Shown here in pieces: positions 1 through 9,639 of a DNA stretch of 64,000 bases. The notes beneath the pieces were generated by a model, which saw only the letters and a list, made by a program, of their open reading frames with translations, did no database searches and had not been told where the DNA came from. The DNA comes from an uncultured Methanobrevibacter sp. (GTDB lineage: Archaea > Methanobacteriota > Methanobacteria > Methanobacteriales > Methanobacteriaceae). Numbering within the stretch: position 1 is the stretch's first letter; every line of letters starts with the position of its first letter. The stretch lies in NCBI RefSeq assembly GCF_947169325.1, contig NZ_CAMVPN010000003.1:1-64000 (forward strand). The letters are read 5' to 3'. Made by a program: the position numbers and the translations under genes.

Positions 1-1
1 T

Positions 2-583
2 GGATTCAACTATGATTCCAACTGCTATTTGATTGATAAGAAAATCTTGGTTGACACAGGTGCAGGCCATAACAGGGACTATCTCTTTTCCAAACTCCGC
101 GAAAACGGAGTCGAGCCTGAAGACATTGAATTGATAGTCAATACACACTGTCATTTCGATCATATCGGAGGAAATCATTTTTTCCCTAATGCAAAAATTG
201 CAGTTCACAGGCTTGATGCGATTTCAATCAGAAATGAGGATACTCTTGGAACATCAATGTCTGCCTTTGAAGGCGCTGACAATTCCAGGGTAGACATTGA
301 ACTTGAAGACGGCGATGAGATTGAAGATTTCAGGGTAATACACACTCCGGGCCATACCAGTGGTGGAATATGTCTGTGGGATGGTGAAAACCTAATCAGC
401 GGAGATACTATCTTCGCCGGTGGTGGTGTCGGAAGGATGGATATCGGAGGTGACTACAGCGACATGAAAAGCAGCGTTGAAAAGCTGATGGAATTGGATG
501 TCAAAAACATCTATCCTGGTCACGGTCCGATAGTGGAAAATAATGGAAAAGACCATATAAGATTGTCTTATTCCTATCTATAA
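2..583 (+). CDS. MBL-fold metallo-hydrolase, 5' end cut by window edge
   Basis: Metallo-beta-lactamase-fold hydrolase of the glyoxalase II-like group; the substrate cannot be read from sequence. The metal-binding signature THCHFDH is followed by HTPGHTSGG, SGDTIFAGG and the late YPGHGP histidine, so all expected Zn ligands are present. The ORF track starts at an internal TTG (29), but the frame is open to base 2 and encodes the typical strand NCYLID just before ILVDTG, so the real start lies left of the window. Its stop abuts the convergent stop of the trkA gene with no spacer. Confidence 0.85.
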   Translation, partial: GFNYDSNCYLIDKKILVDTGAGHNRDYLFSKLRENGVEPEDIELIVNTHCHFDHIGGNHFFPNAKIAVHRLDAISIRNEDTLGTSMSAFEGADNSRVDIELEDGDEIEDFRVIHTPGHTSGGICLWDGENLISGDTIFAGGGVGRMDIGGDYSDMKSSVEKLMELDVKNIYPGHGPIVENNGKDHIRLSYSYL

Positions 584-1231
584 TTTCTCTAATTTTTTTG
601 ATACCTTTTGAATGTGGCCTCTTTTTACAAGCAGGGAAACCTTTTCCCCACGGCTTATGATGTTGTTGGCTTGTGGGATTACCAATTTCCCGTTATCGTA
701 AGTGGCGATAATGATGTATTCCTTGGTTGGTGAGATGTCCTTAAATCGTTTTCCGACAACCTTGTCATTTGTTATTGTCATTTCAATGATTTCAGCGTCA
801 CCTTCACCGAGGGTTGTTAGCTTTGATACTCTTGGGTTGGTAACATATTGCGCCAGATCTCTTGCTGCGCTGATTTCAGGACTGATTACTCTGTCAATTC
901 CAACTTCTTTGAACGCTTCCTCGTGATCAGGATTACTTACACGTGCGATAATGGTGTCAACATCATATTTTCTAACCAGAATGCATGAAAGCAGGTTAGC
1001 TTCGTCATTTCCGGTAGTTGCTATGAAATATTTTGCATCTTCAATATCTACTTCTTCAAGCAATTTGGAACTGGTTCCATTTCCGCAAATAACTAGTGCA
1101 TCAAGGTCGGATGCAATTTCAGCACATAATGTTTCGTCGTTTTCAATTAATGTAATGTCAAATCCTTCTTCAATCAATAAATTTGCTAGGGAAAGTCCAA
1201 CACGACCTCCTCCCATAATAATCGCATACAT
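578..1231 (-). CDS. trkA: TrkA, NAD-binding regulatory subunit of potassium uptake
   Basis: Cytoplasmic RCK protein that gates the TrkH potassium channel. The 217 residues hold one RCK_N Rossmann domain (GGGRVG near residue 8, acidic ribose-binding residue in LIENDE near 30) and one RCK_C domain (about 135-215), the single-unit size usual in archaea rather than the doubled bacterial TrkA. It lies 54 bp downstream of trkH on the same strand, so the two form a transport operon. A second RCK gene in the window (5251-6381) is fused to its own pore and is not a partner here. Confidence 0.9.
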   Translation of the reverse strand: MYAIIMGGGRVGLSLANLLIEEGFDITLIENDETLCAEIASDLDALVICGNGTSSKLLEEVDIEDAKYFIATTGNDEANLLSCILVRKYDVDTIIARVSNPDHEEAFKEVGIDRVISPEISAARDLAQYVTNPRVSKLTTLGEGDAEIIEMTITNDKVVGKRFKDISPTKEYIIIATYDNGKLVIPQANNIISRGEKVSLLVKRGHIQKVSKKLEKL

Positions 1232-1285
1232 TAAATCGCCTCACTAACAATGAATAATCAATATTTATTTTTTAATAATATAAAT

Positions 1286-2719
1286 CTATCTTCTGAAAAT
1301 CTCGAAAAATGCTCTTAGTGTAATGAGCACAGGATATATTTCCAGCCTTCCTGTCCACATGTCGAACATGCTGATTATTTTAAGGACAGGATTTAGGGTG
1401 TGGTTGATGATTCCAAGCTCCAGACCGTTGTTTCCCTGAAGGGACATAGCTGCAAACAGGCTTCTGAACGGGTCATAGCCGAACAGGCAGAACATTGCCC
1501 AGGTGAACATGATGAACATCAGGTACAGTGTGATGAAGTTTCCGGATTGGGATATTGCCTTTTCAGGAATCTTGTGTCCTCTAAGTTTTATTGGCACAAC
1601 CCTTCCTTCCGGAGACATGATTTCTCTGATATGCCTGTAAATTCCTTTAAAGAAGGTAATCATCCTGACAAGCTTAATTGCACCTACTGTGGATCCGTTG
1701 GAACCTCCAGTCAGCATCAGGCACATTATGCAGATTATCACGAATGGCGGCCAGTTCGCCATTACCATCGGTGATGCAACGCTCGCTCCTGTTGTTGTAA
1801 TCGCTGAAGTTATTGTAAACAGCAGGTCGATAGGAACGATATTTGAGATGAAATAAAGCATCAGTGTAACGAATGCGATTACGCAGATGATGATTTTAAA
1901 TTGCAGGTCTTCAATCAGGGATTTTCCTTTTGTCCTTATGACCTTATAATGGACTAAAAAGCTTGTTGCACCTAGAATCATCAGGACAATTGAAATGAAA
2001 TAGATTAAATCATCCTGATAGAATCCCATATTGGCGTTTTTGATGCCCATTCCTCCGGTTGAGACAATGTGGAATGTGTTGCAGATGGAATCAAAAGCAG
2101 GCATTCCTGCAAGCATATAGAGGATTATTCCTGCAACGGTATAGATTACATAGATTTCCAAAGTCTTTTTAAGGGTTGTCTTGACACTTGGTTTAATGCG
2201 CTCATCTCTTGCTTCGGAGTGATAGAGTTTTGATGATACTGACCCTGGTTTTGTCAAAACCCCGATGACCATGACGACAACTCCCAAACCACCAATCCAC
2301 TGTTCCAAAGCTCTGAAAAATAATATGCTGTGTGGCAATATTTCAACATCTTCAAACATGGTTATTCCGGTTCCGGTCAATGCTGACATGCTTTCAAAAA
2401 CAGCATCGATTGGAGGCATATGAGTTGCAAGCATAAAGACAAGGCCTCCAATAAAACTGGCCCACAGCCATGCAAAGGATGAAATCATCATCCCGTGCTT
2501 GAGCCTCATTTTTTTATAAGTGGAATTTTCAAAATACTTTAAGAAAAAACATCCAAGCAGCACGGAAATCGTCGCAGGGATAACAAAACTGATGATATCA
2601 AACTCAAAATAAATCAGATCAAAAATCAGAGGAACCAGGCACATCACTCCAATTCCTATCATGATTAATCCGGAGTTTTTTGCAACAATAAGCAAATCAG
2701 TTTTGGTTATATATCTCAT
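1286..2719 (-). CDS. trkH: TrkH-type potassium transporter, membrane subunit
   Basis: Integral membrane K+ translocating subunit of 477 residues. The four pore-loop repeats of the TrkH/KtrB superfamily are visible by their filter glycines: TGTGITMF (about 115), STGGMGIKN (about 220), TTTGASVA (about 311) and QGNNGLELG (about 431). It is followed by trkA on the same strand. The start ATG has no Shine-Dalgarno sequence, while an AT-rich TATA-like element (TTTATATA on the minus strand near 2750) sits about 25-30 bp upstream, so the message is probably leaderless. Confidence 0.92.
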   Translation of the reverse strand: MRYITKTDLLIVAKNSGLIMIGIGVMCLVPLIFDLIYFEFDIISFVIPATISVLLGCFFLKYFENSTYKKMRLKHGMMISSFAWLWASFIGGLVFMLATHMPPIDAVFESMSALTGTGITMFEDVEILPHSILFFRALEQWIGGLGVVVMVIGVLTKPGSVSSKLYHSEARDERIKPSVKTTLKKTLEIYVIYTVAGIILYMLAGMPAFDSICNTFHIVSTGGMGIKNANMGFYQDDLIYFISIVLMILGATSFLVHYKVIRTKGKSLIEDLQFKIIICVIAFVTLMLYFISNIVPIDLLFTITSAITTTGASVASPMVMANWPPFVIICIMCLMLTGGSNGSTVGAIKLVRMITFFKGIYRHIREIMSPEGRVVPIKLRGHKIPEKAISQSGNFITLYLMFIMFTWAMFCLFGYDPFRSLFAAMSLQGNNGLELGIINHTLNPVLKIISMFDMWTGRLEIYPVLITLRAFFEIFRR

Positions 2720-2797
2720 TAATCTAATAATTTGGACAAATATCTATATAAATTTTTAAGTATTATGAATTAGATAGGTAATATTGAAGATGATAAT

Positions 2798-3856
2798 ATG
2801 GACCGTAAGACAATATTGTTATTGGGCGTAAGTGTTCTTATTTTGGTCGTAATGCTGTGGTTTGTAGGTATCGATCAGGTAATATCTGCTTTGAAAATGG
2901 CGAATCCTGTTATAATTGCATTGGCTATAGCTACTCAGGTTTTCACTTACTTTTTATACACTTTGAGATGGCAAATTCTAAATAGGCTGACCGATATGGA
3001 CATTGGATTTAAAAAGTTGCTTCCAATGGTTTTAGTGGGTCTGGCCGTCAATAACATCACTCCATCCGGACGTGGCGGGGGAGAGCCTGTAAGAGCATAT
3101 CTGCTGTCCCAATCAAACGACAATTATCATTTTGAAGATGCATTCGCAACCGTTGTTGCCGACAGGGCTTTGGATACATTTCCTTTCGTCGTGCTTGCGG
3201 CAATCACAATCGCTTCCATGACTCTTTTCTTTGATTTTGACTTATGGCTGATTGTCGTGATGGTTTTGGCAGTAATTGTAATCGTGGCAATACTGATAAT
3301 GCTTATCTACATGTGCATCAATCCAGGATTTGGTCATAGGGTTGACGGTTGGATTATATGTCTTGTCAGACGCTTTTACAAGAAAAATTCCGAAAGTCTG
3401 GAAAACAGGATACATGAAGCCATATTCGGTTTTCAAGAGACCATGAAATTATTAATCTCAAACAAAAGGGGTCTGGCCATTACATTGACATTATCATTTA
3501 TAATTTGGATTTTTGAAATTGTAAGGGTTTATCTGGTATTTTTGGCTTTTGGAGCTAATGTTAATCTTATCGTAATTGGTGAAGTGTTTATTGTAGCCTG
3601 TTTGGTTGGAATGATTCCTCTTCTTCCTGGTGGTCTCGGCGCCATTGACGGTTTGATGATTGTATTTTATTCAGCAGCAGGAATTTCAGCTTCAATAAGT
3701 GCTGCAGCAACAGTCGTTGAAAGATTGATTTCATTTTGGATGACTACCATAATTGGTATGGTGCTGATGCCTTACTACGGGTCTGACGTTTTAGCTAAAA
3801 TTTCATCCAGTTCTCCCGAAGAGCTTAAGGAAGGCGAAGCTGAAAGCGAAGATTGA
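2798..3856 (+). CDS. Flippase-like (LPG synthase TM, UPF0104) membrane protein
   Basis: Polytopic membrane protein of 352 residues in the lysylphosphatidylglycerol-synthase transmembrane/UPF0104 family. The family signature GRGGGEPVRAYLL follows an NNITPS stretch near residue 85, and a second conserved patch (IPLLPGGLGAIDGLM) lies near 275. Bacterial members are fused to an aminoacyl transferase; this one is only the membrane part, as in most archaea, where a lipid or glycolipid flipping role has been proposed but the substrate is unknown. It is transcribed divergently from trkH with a 78-bp shared promoter region. The C-terminus is short and acidic. Confidence 0.8.
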   Translation: MDRKTILLLGVSVLILVVMLWFVGIDQVISALKMANPVIIALAIATQVFTYFLYTLRWQILNRLTDMDIGFKKLLPMVLVGLAVNNITPSGRGGGEPVRAYLLSQSNDNYHFEDAFATVVADRALDTFPFVVLAAITIASMTLFFDFDLWLIVVMVLAVIVIVAILIMLIYMCINPGFGHRVDGWIICLVRRFYKKNSESLENRIHEAIFGFQETMKLLISNKRGLAITLTLSFIIWIFEIVRVYLVFLAFGANVNLIVIGEVFIVACLVGMIPLLPGGLGAIDGLMIVFYSAAGISASISAAATVVERLISFWMTTIIGMVLMPYYGSDVLAKISSSSPEELKEGEAESED

Positions 3857-3872
3857 TATTTTTATATTTTTC

Positions 3873-4210
3873 AGCCGGTCAATGTGATTTAATTTAGCCA
3901 CATTGACATTAACGTTTGCGTTCTGCGATTTTGGTCATGTTTTTCTTTGGGGATATATATCCTAATCTTTTTTTGGATTTGTTTTTGGAAATGCCGGTCG
4001 TTAATGTGGTTTGGCATTGACATTGGGGTTTTCAAATCGCTGCCGTTAATGTCGATTTGTAGTTTAACAGGCGGTTTTGACATTAACGTTTGCGTTTTGC
4101 GATTTTTGTCATGATTTGGTTTTAAAACGTCATCGTTAATGTGGTTTGACATTGACATTTGGGTTTTCAAATCGTTGCCGTTAATGTCATTTGATTGATT
4201 TCAAACGATT
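3873..4210 (+). repeat. Repeat-rich intergenic block built on CGTTAATGTC/GACATTAACG
   Basis: Non-coding stretch between the flippase-like gene and ftr. Two long motifs are each present twice with one to four mismatches: one begins GACATTAACGTTTGCGTT (3904 and 4079), the other begins CGTTAATGTGGTTT and runs about 60 bp (4009 and 4133). A shorter lead motif GCCGGTC occurs at 3873 and 3993. Arms at 4044-4053 and 4079-4088 are perfect 10-bp inverted complements, so hairpins can form. The 93-codon minus-strand ORF here only reads through the repeats. Function unknown. Confidence 0.75.
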
Positions 4211-4324
4211 TGAATTAAATAGAAAACTTTATTTTAATAATGAAATATATCTTTAAATGTTATAGAAATTAGTTTAATTAATAGTTTTTTTAATCTAATT
4301 TTTAACGAAATTAATGGTGAAAAA

Positions 4325-5209
4325 ATGGAAATCAATGGTGTAAAAATACAAGAAACCTTTGCTGAAGGTTTTGGAATTAAAGTATCTAGATTGATTATTA
4401 CTGCAGCTACTAAACATTTAGCTAAAATTGCAGCTACTGAAGCTACAGGATTTGCTACTTCAGTTATCGGATGTCCTGCAGAAGCAGGTATTGACCAATA
4501 TGTTCCTCCAACTGAAACTCCAGATGGAAGACCTGGTTACGCAATCATGATTTGCCACATGTCTAAAAAATCTTTAGGCGGACAAATTATGGATAGGATT
4601 GGACAATGTGTTTTAACTGCTCCTACTGCAGCAGCATTCAATGCTCTTGAAAGTGAAGAATCCTTCCCAACCGGAAAACAACTCAAATTCTTCGGTGACG
4701 GATACGAAACAGAAAAAGAAGTAAACGGCAAAAAAATGCATGTAATTCCTATTATGTCCGGTGACTTCTTAGTGGAAGATGAAATGGGATGTAAAGATGG
4801 AGTAGCTGGTGGAAACTTCTTCATCATGGCTGACAGTCAAATGGCTTCCATTGTTGCTGCTGAAGCAGCTGTTGACGCTATTCACGCTGTTGCTGGTGTA
4901 ATTACTCCGTTCTCTGGTGGTATGGTTGCATCTGGTTCCAAAACAGGTTCCAAATACTCTTTCATGAGTGCATCTACCAACGAAAAAGAATGTGTAACTT
5001 TAAAAGATCAAGTAGAAACTGAATTGCCAGAAAACGTATTCGGAAATATGGAAATCGTTATTGATGGTGTAGATGAAGAATCCGTTAAAGCTGCTATGAA
5101 AGCAGGTATTGAAGCTGCTTGTCAAGTACCTGGTGTTCTTGAAATCGGCGCAGGTAACTACGGTGGAAGCTTAGGTCCTTACCAAATCCACTTACAAGAC
5201 TTATTCTAG
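4325..5209 (+). CDS. ftr: Formylmethanofuran:tetrahydromethanopterin formyltransferase
   Basis: Soluble cytoplasmic enzyme of hydrogenotrophic methanogenesis that moves the formyl group from formylmethanofuran to H4MPT, the second step of CO2 reduction. The 294 residues match the family length and retain hallmark stretches: MEINGV at the start, [27 protein letters not shown] and [14 protein letters not shown] at 4325 is preceded by GGTGA. Codon choice is strongly restricted (GAA, AAA, GCT/GCA), as expected for a highly expressed gene. It stands alone, with a repeat block upstream and a clear terminator downstream. Confidence 0.97.
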   Translation: MEINGVKIQETFAEGFGIKVSRLIITAATKHLAKIAATEATGFATSVIGCPAEAGIDQYVPPTETPDGRPGYAIMICHMSKKSLGGQIMDRIGQCVLTAPTAAAFNALESEESFPTGKQLKFFGDGYETEKEVNGKKMHVIPIMSGDFLVEDEMGCKDGVAGGNFFIMADSQMASIVAAEAAVDAIHAVAGVITPFSGGMVASGSKTGSKYSFMSASTNEKECVTLKDQVETELPENVFGNMEIVIDGVDEESVKAAMKAGIEAACQVPGVLEIGAGNYGGSLGPYQIHLQDLF

Positions 5210-5238
5210 AGAGTTTCACTCTCTCACTTTCTTTTTTT
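5208..5238 (+). terminator. Intrinsic-type terminator of ftr
   Basis: A 7-bp perfect stem AGAGAGT / ACTCTCT with a TTC loop begins in the ftr stop codon and is followed after a few bases by seven T residues. This is what an archaeal or bacterial intrinsic terminator looks like. Confidence 0.7.
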
Positions 5239-5250
5239 GATAAAACTTGA

Positions 5251-6381
5251 TTATTTGATATTTTTCTTTGTTATCTCAGCCACTTCTTTTTTGGTCAAGT
5301 TTATTCCGAGTATCTCTTCGTGCTTTTCCAATTCATCAATCAGTTTACGGAATGTGGCACGGTCAGGGCCTGAAATGATATGGGAATGGGTATTGTTCAC
5401 GATCCTATACAGATTTTCGATGGCTTCCTTTTGGTCTGTGTTCTTTTCAAGATAATCCCTAAATTGCTTGCCGTCTTTAATGTCCATCGTATTTATCCTT
5501 CGTGTCAAGGGGGTTTCGATTCCAGGCAAGTGGTATTGTATGTTTTCCAGATTGCATCCATGTTTGCTGATTATTTTAAATTCGTCATAAAGTTCATCTA
5601 CAGTATGCCTGACGGTCAATTTCAGGATATGTGGTCTTGTTGATTCGAAATAGAGGTCTTTTCCTCCAATCAATTCCGGAGACACGATTTTATCCGCACC
5701 TGCCTTTCTGAGCCTTGAGTAGTTTTCCTCTTTGCTGGCTCTTGATACAATCCATGCGTCGGGATTGCTTTCACGGATTGTTAAAACTATAAACAGATTG
5801 GTAACGTCATCTCCTGTGCTTATTATCACGCTTCTGCATTTTTCACCTGCCAGCTTTGAAATCAAGTCGTCTTCAGTAGCGTCTTTGTGTATTGTGACTA
5901 CTGAATCGCTGTCCTCAATCTCTTCAAGTAGCTCTTCATTCTTTTCAAACAATATGACGTTCTGATTTCTTTTGGTCAGCTCTTCAAAGACCACTTTTCC
6001 AACCCTTCCGTAACCGCAAAGAATATAATAATCATCCATATTTTCAATTGCCTTCATTTTCATAGCTCCTTTTGAATATTCTCTCATTTTTTCCTGGAAA
6101 TTTGTTATAATAATGTTAAATACATAGGCAAGCAGTGCAACTCCTCCCAATGCAAGTGTTGTTGCAAATATCTTTTGAATTCCGGTGGTTGGGGTAAAGT
6201 CTCCATATCCTACCGTTGCCATGGTAATTACCGAATAATAAATTGAATCAATCAGATTTAAACCCATTATAAAATAAGAACCTACAATTCCATAAATAAA
6301 TAAGGCGACAATCAGTATTATGCCTGTTGTAACATATTTTGTAGGCAATGTCTTTAGAAGTTTTATGGTAATCTTTCTCAT
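5251..6381 (-). CDS. Two-helix RCK potassium channel (MthK/Kch type)
   Basis: Ligand-gated potassium channel subunit of 376 residues. TM1 (about 18-40), a pore loop with the selectivity filter TVGYGD (56-61) and TM2 (about 72-95) are followed by an RCK_N Rossmann domain (GYGRVG at 123-128) and an RCK_C region. After residue 290 is a further charged helical segment of about 85 residues that I do not recognise. An internal Met near 108 (MKMKAIENMDD) is where MthK makes its soluble RCK form, so a second product is conceivable. It is a single-gene unit convergent with ftr. Confidence 0.88.
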   Translation of the reverse strand: MRKITIKLLKTLPTKYVTTGIILIVALFIYGIVGSYFIMGLNLIDSIYYSVITMATVGYGDFTPTTGIQKIFATTLALGGVALLAYVFNIIITNFQEKMREYSKGAMKMKAIENMDDYYILCGYGRVGKVVFEELTKRNQNVILFEKNEELLEEIEDSDSVVTIHKDATEDDLISKLAGEKCRSVIISTGDDVTNLFIVLTIRESNPDAWIVSRASKEENYSRLRKAGADKIVSPELIGGKDLYFESTRPHILKLTVRHTVDELYDEFKIISKHGCNLENIQYHLPGIETPLTRRINTMDIKDGKQFRDYLEKNTDQKEAIENLYRIVNNTHSHIISGPDRATFRKLIDELEKHEEILGINLTKKEVAEITKKNIK

Positions 6382-6451
6382 ATGTATTTCCCTTAAATTA
6401 AGATAATTATATTTATTTTAAATACTCATATTTTAACTTAAAGGTGATTTT

Positions 6452-7993
6452 GTGGACCCGATAGATATGATGGTAACTGATTATAATTGTGAATATTTAG
6501 GTTTATCCCGCTTATGCTTGATGGAATCTGCCGGAAAGTCTCTGGCAGAAGAGGTGGGTAAGATTGCAGTCTATACATTCTCAAAACCTGTCAAGGTTGT
6601 AATTTTTACTGGCTCCGGCGGAAACGGAGGGGACGGCTTTGTTGCAGCACGCTATCTTTTAAACAGAGGCTATGATGTTGACATCTACATGCTGAAGGAG
6701 AATATTCACTCGGCCGAGGCCCGCACAAACTTTGAGATACTGATGAACATGATTCCCCGTCTGTCCCGCCTGAACGTTTACAGTCTAAAGACATTGGATG
6801 ACATTAACGGTTGCGAAGTTGCAAAAAGCCATGATTCAGAGTTCATCATTGTCGACGGGCTTCTGGGAACAGGAATCAGGGGAAGTCTCCAGACCAACAT
6901 CCGAAGGGCCATCGAAATCATAAACGACTCCAAAGGAATCAAAATCAGTGTTGACGTGCCGTCAGGAATGGATCCTCTGACAGGTAATGTGGATGACTTG
7001 GCTGTTGTTCCGGATTATACAATCAGCTTTCACAAAATCAAGACTGGAGTTAGAAACGCCGAAGAGGAAGTAGTAGGGGGACTTGTAACTGCAGACATTG
7101 GAATTCCGATTGAAGCGGAATACTTTATAAGTTACGGTGATTTTTTAAGGATTAAGAACAGAAGCGAGGATTCGCATAAGGGAAACAACGGCAGGATTTT
7201 AGTTGTTGGGGGAAGCAAGGACTATTCAGGCGCTCCAGCTATTGCAGGAATGGCTGCAATCGGTGCAGGTGCAGACCTGGTTTATGTTGCCGCTCCCGAA
7301 AAGGCGGCTGAGGCCATCAAGTCAACCTCTCCGGATTTAATTGTAAAATCCCTTGAGGGAGATAAGCTGACATTGGTGCATTTGGATGAAATTTTTGAAT
7401 TGTCTGAGAAAGTGGATGCGGTTTTAGTCGGTCCGGGCTCAGGAATTGATGAGGAAACCTCAAAGCTCTTCAATGTGCTGGCTGCAAAAATCAAAAAACC
7501 TGTGGTATTTGATGCGGATGCCCTAAAGCAGGTTGAAATGTCATTGGTTAAAAACCGTGAAGATATTATACTGACTCCACATATTTTCGAGTTCAAATCA
7601 TTCTTCAACGTTTCTGATGACTTGAAACTGGACATCGCTTCCTATGATTTCGCCAAGGTCGATGAAAACGTAACCGAGTTTCAAAAAATCACTCGCCGGA
7701 TTAAGGGTTCGGTGATTGTCAAAGGCCACTATGACCTGATTTTGTCAGGCACCAAATTCAGAATCAACAAGTCCGGCAATGCCGGAATGACTGTTGGAGG
7801 CACCGGTGATGCGCTTGCAGGAATAGCTGCAGGTTTGCTCTCACAGGGTCTAAGTGCATTTGATTCTTCATGTCTTGCGGCATTCATCAACGGCCTTGCA
7901 GGCGATGAAGCATTTAATGAGAAAGGAAACGGCTTTTCAGCAACAGATTTGGTTTCATACATCGGCAGTGTGATTAAAGATGGATTATGTTAA
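6452..7993 (+). CDS. nnr: Bifunctional NAD(P)HX epimerase/dehydratase
   Basis: Repairs hydrated NADH/NADPH. The N-terminal YjeF_N epimerase domain (about 1-215; GSGGNGGDGF and DGLLGTGIRG) is fused to a ribokinase-fold ADP-dependent dehydratase domain (about 225-513; GNNGRILVVGGS, PSGMDP earlier, NAGMTVGGTGDALAG late). Length 513 is normal for the fusion. The start is GTG with AGGTGA eight bases upstream. The last 14 bp overlap the start of sfsA, implying translational coupling. Confidence 0.92.
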   Translation: MDPIDMMVTDYNCEYLGLSRLCLMESAGKSLAEEVGKIAVYTFSKPVKVVIFTGSGGNGGDGFVAARYLLNRGYDVDIYMLKENIHSAEARTNFEILMNMIPRLSRLNVYSLKTLDDINGCEVAKSHDSEFIIVDGLLGTGIRGSLQTNIRRAIEIINDSKGIKISVDVPSGMDPLTGNVDDLAVVPDYTISFHKIKTGVRNAEEEVVGGLVTADIGIPIEAEYFISYGDFLRIKNRSEDSHKGNNGRILVVGGSKDYSGAPAIAGMAAIGAGADLVYVAAPEKAAEAIKSTSPDLIVKSLEGDKLTLVHLDEIFELSEKVDAVLVGPGSGIDEETSKLFNVLAAKIKKPVVFDADALKQVEMSLVKNREDIILTPHIFEFKSFFNVSDDLKLDIASYDFAKVDENVTEFQKITRRIKGSVIVKGHYDLILSGTKFRINKSGNAGMTVGGTGDALAGIAAGLLSQGLSAFDSSCLAAFINGLAGDEAFNEKGNGFSATDLVSYIGSVIKDGLC

Positions 7994-8708
7994 GGGGATT
8001 TTCAGGGCAAGGCCGAACAGGTTCATTGCAGAAGTTGAAGTGGAGGGCGAATTGGAAATAGCGCATGTGCCGAATACCGGACGCTGCAAAGAGCTTCTCA
8101 TTGACGGTGCTGCGGTTTGGCTAAAGCCATCCGACAATCCGAACAGAAAGACAAAATATTCTCTGCATTTCGTTGAAAACAAGGGGGTGCTGGTATCACT
8201 TTACTCCCAGCAGGCCAACAGCATTGTATATGATGCAATCATTGACGGCAAAATAAAGGAGCTTGCAGGCTATGATTTTCACCAAAGGGAAAAGACAGTT
8301 GAAAACTCCCGCATAGACATATACCTGGCAAACCGTGAAGACAACTGCTGCGGAATGAACTTTTTAACCGAACCCTGCTATGTTGAAGTCAAAGGAGTCA
8401 CACTGATAGTTGACGGTGAGGCCAGATTTCCGGATGCTCCGACAGAGAGGGGTGCAAAACACATGAAAGAACTGATTAAGCTTAAAAAGGATGGAAACCG
8501 CTGTGCGGTGTTTTTCCTAATTCAGCATCCTGCAGGAAAGTTCTTCAGGCCGAACTGGGAAAACGACCCTAATTTCTCAAAAACATTAAATGAAGCACAT
8601 GAAGCGGGCGTTGAAATACTTGTATATCGCTGCGATAACCGGTTGGATGGAATTGAATTGATTGCTGAACCTTTGGACTTTGATTTGAATCCTCCCGAAG
8701 CAGATTAG
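7980..8708 (+). CDS. sfsA: SfsA homolog
   Basis: SfsA family protein of 242 residues: an N-terminal OB-like part (HVPNTGRCKELL near residue 30) and a C-terminal PD-(D/E)XK-like fold (YVEVKGVTL and ARFPDAPTERGAKH). E. coli SfsA was named for effects on maltose metabolism and binds DNA; the biochemical role in archaea is not established. The family nuclease-like residues E and K in VEVKG are kept. ATG lies inside the nnr coding end, so both genes share one transcript. Confidence 0.88.
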   Translation: MDYVKGIFRARPNRFIAEVEVEGELEIAHVPNTGRCKELLIDGAAVWLKPSDNPNRKTKYSLHFVENKGVLVSLYSQQANSIVYDAIIDGKIKELAGYDFHQREKTVENSRIDIYLANREDNCCGMNFLTEPCYVEVKGVTLIVDGEARFPDAPTERGAKHMKELIKLKKDGNRCAVFFLIQHPAGKFFRPNWENDPNFSKTLNEAHEAGVEILVYRCDNRLDGIELIAEPLDFDLNPPEAD

Positions 8709-8823
8709 AATCTTGAAAAAATTGTCAGTCATTAGTTTTTTAATTTGTCTACATTAAATATATAAGTCATATTTGAGTTAAATTATTAATATCAATAAAT
8801 ATTGATTTTTGGAGATTTTTCTA

Positions 8824-9639
8824 ATGGATTTGAATAGTGAAAAATATTGGGAAACCAGATTCCAGACAGACTGGAAATCAAGGCATGGTGTAGAACAGAC
8901 TGTATTGCACTATGAAACAATAGTGGAGCATTTGCCGGAGTATATCATAGAATCAATCAGGCAAAACTCATACACGATTTGCGATATGGGTTGTGGTTTG
9001 GGCGAAGGAGTGGTGGAACTTCAAAAAACATTTTCCTCTTCCACAGTTTTTGGAATTGATTTCTCCCAAACTGCCGTTGATGAGGCAAATGAGAAATACG
9101 GCTCAGAAAGCCGCAAGTTTATCAAGGGCGACATTCTCAACAATGATAAATATTTTGACGTTATTGTTCTTTCACATGTCATAGAACACTTTAAAAATCC
9201 ATTTGAAATTCTAAAATCCCTTTCACATTATTCCAAATATCTTATTGTTGCAGTCCCATTTAGGGAGAAAAACATGTGCGATGAACATGAATTCAGATTC
9301 GTCTACTCTTCATTTCCCCTTAAAATCGACAACAAATCTTTAATGTTTTATAAGGAAATTCCGCCAATGTTTTTTGAAGCGGGCAATTACACTGTACAGG
9401 AACAGATGCTTGTTGTTTATGCAAATGAGGAGTTATCCGGGGGCCACACTCTTGCAAATTTCCATTCATATTATGATGAAAAGCTTGAGTTGGATGCAAC
9501 AATAAAGAAACTCAAAAAATTCGAGTCAAAACTGAAAAAAACCAATTCCAAATTAAAAAAGGAAAATAATCATTTCAAATCAACCAAAGCCTATAAATTT
9601 TGGCAAGTCTATGCCAATTTGAAGAAAAAGCTCTTCTGA
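8824..9639 (+). CDS. Class I SAM-dependent methyltransferase
   Basis: Rossmann-fold methyltransferase with the SAM motif CDMGCGLGEG near residue 57, GIDFS acidic motif, and HVIEHF near 125. The C-terminal 45 residues are a lysine-rich coiled coil ending in a KAYKFWQVY segment, a tail often seen on cell-surface glycosylation enzymes, including the glycosyltransferase at 18098 here. The track starts at TTG 8809, but ATG 8824 has GGAG at 8811-8814 with ideal spacing and is preferred. Acceptor unknown; surface glycan modification is an inference. It meets the convergent sirtuin gene end to end. Confidence 0.78.
   Translation: MDLNSEKYWETRFQTDWKSRHGVEQTVLHYETIVEHLPEYIIESIRQNSYTICDMGCGLGEGVVELQKTFSSSTVFGIDFSQTAVDEANEKYGSESRKFIKGDILNNDKYFDVIVLSHVIEHFKNPFEILKSLSHYSKYLIVAVPFREKNMCDEHEFRFVYSSFPLKIDNKSLMFYKEIPPMFFEAGNYTVQEQMLVVYANEELSGGHTLANFHSYYDEKLELDATIKKLKKFESKLKKTNSKLKKENNHFKSTKAYKFWQVYANLKKKLF

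Noticed and set aside
3889-4170. 93-codon minus-strand ORF in the repeat block
   Set aside because: It only translates duplicated non-coding repeats, has no ribosome binding site and no protein-like composition.
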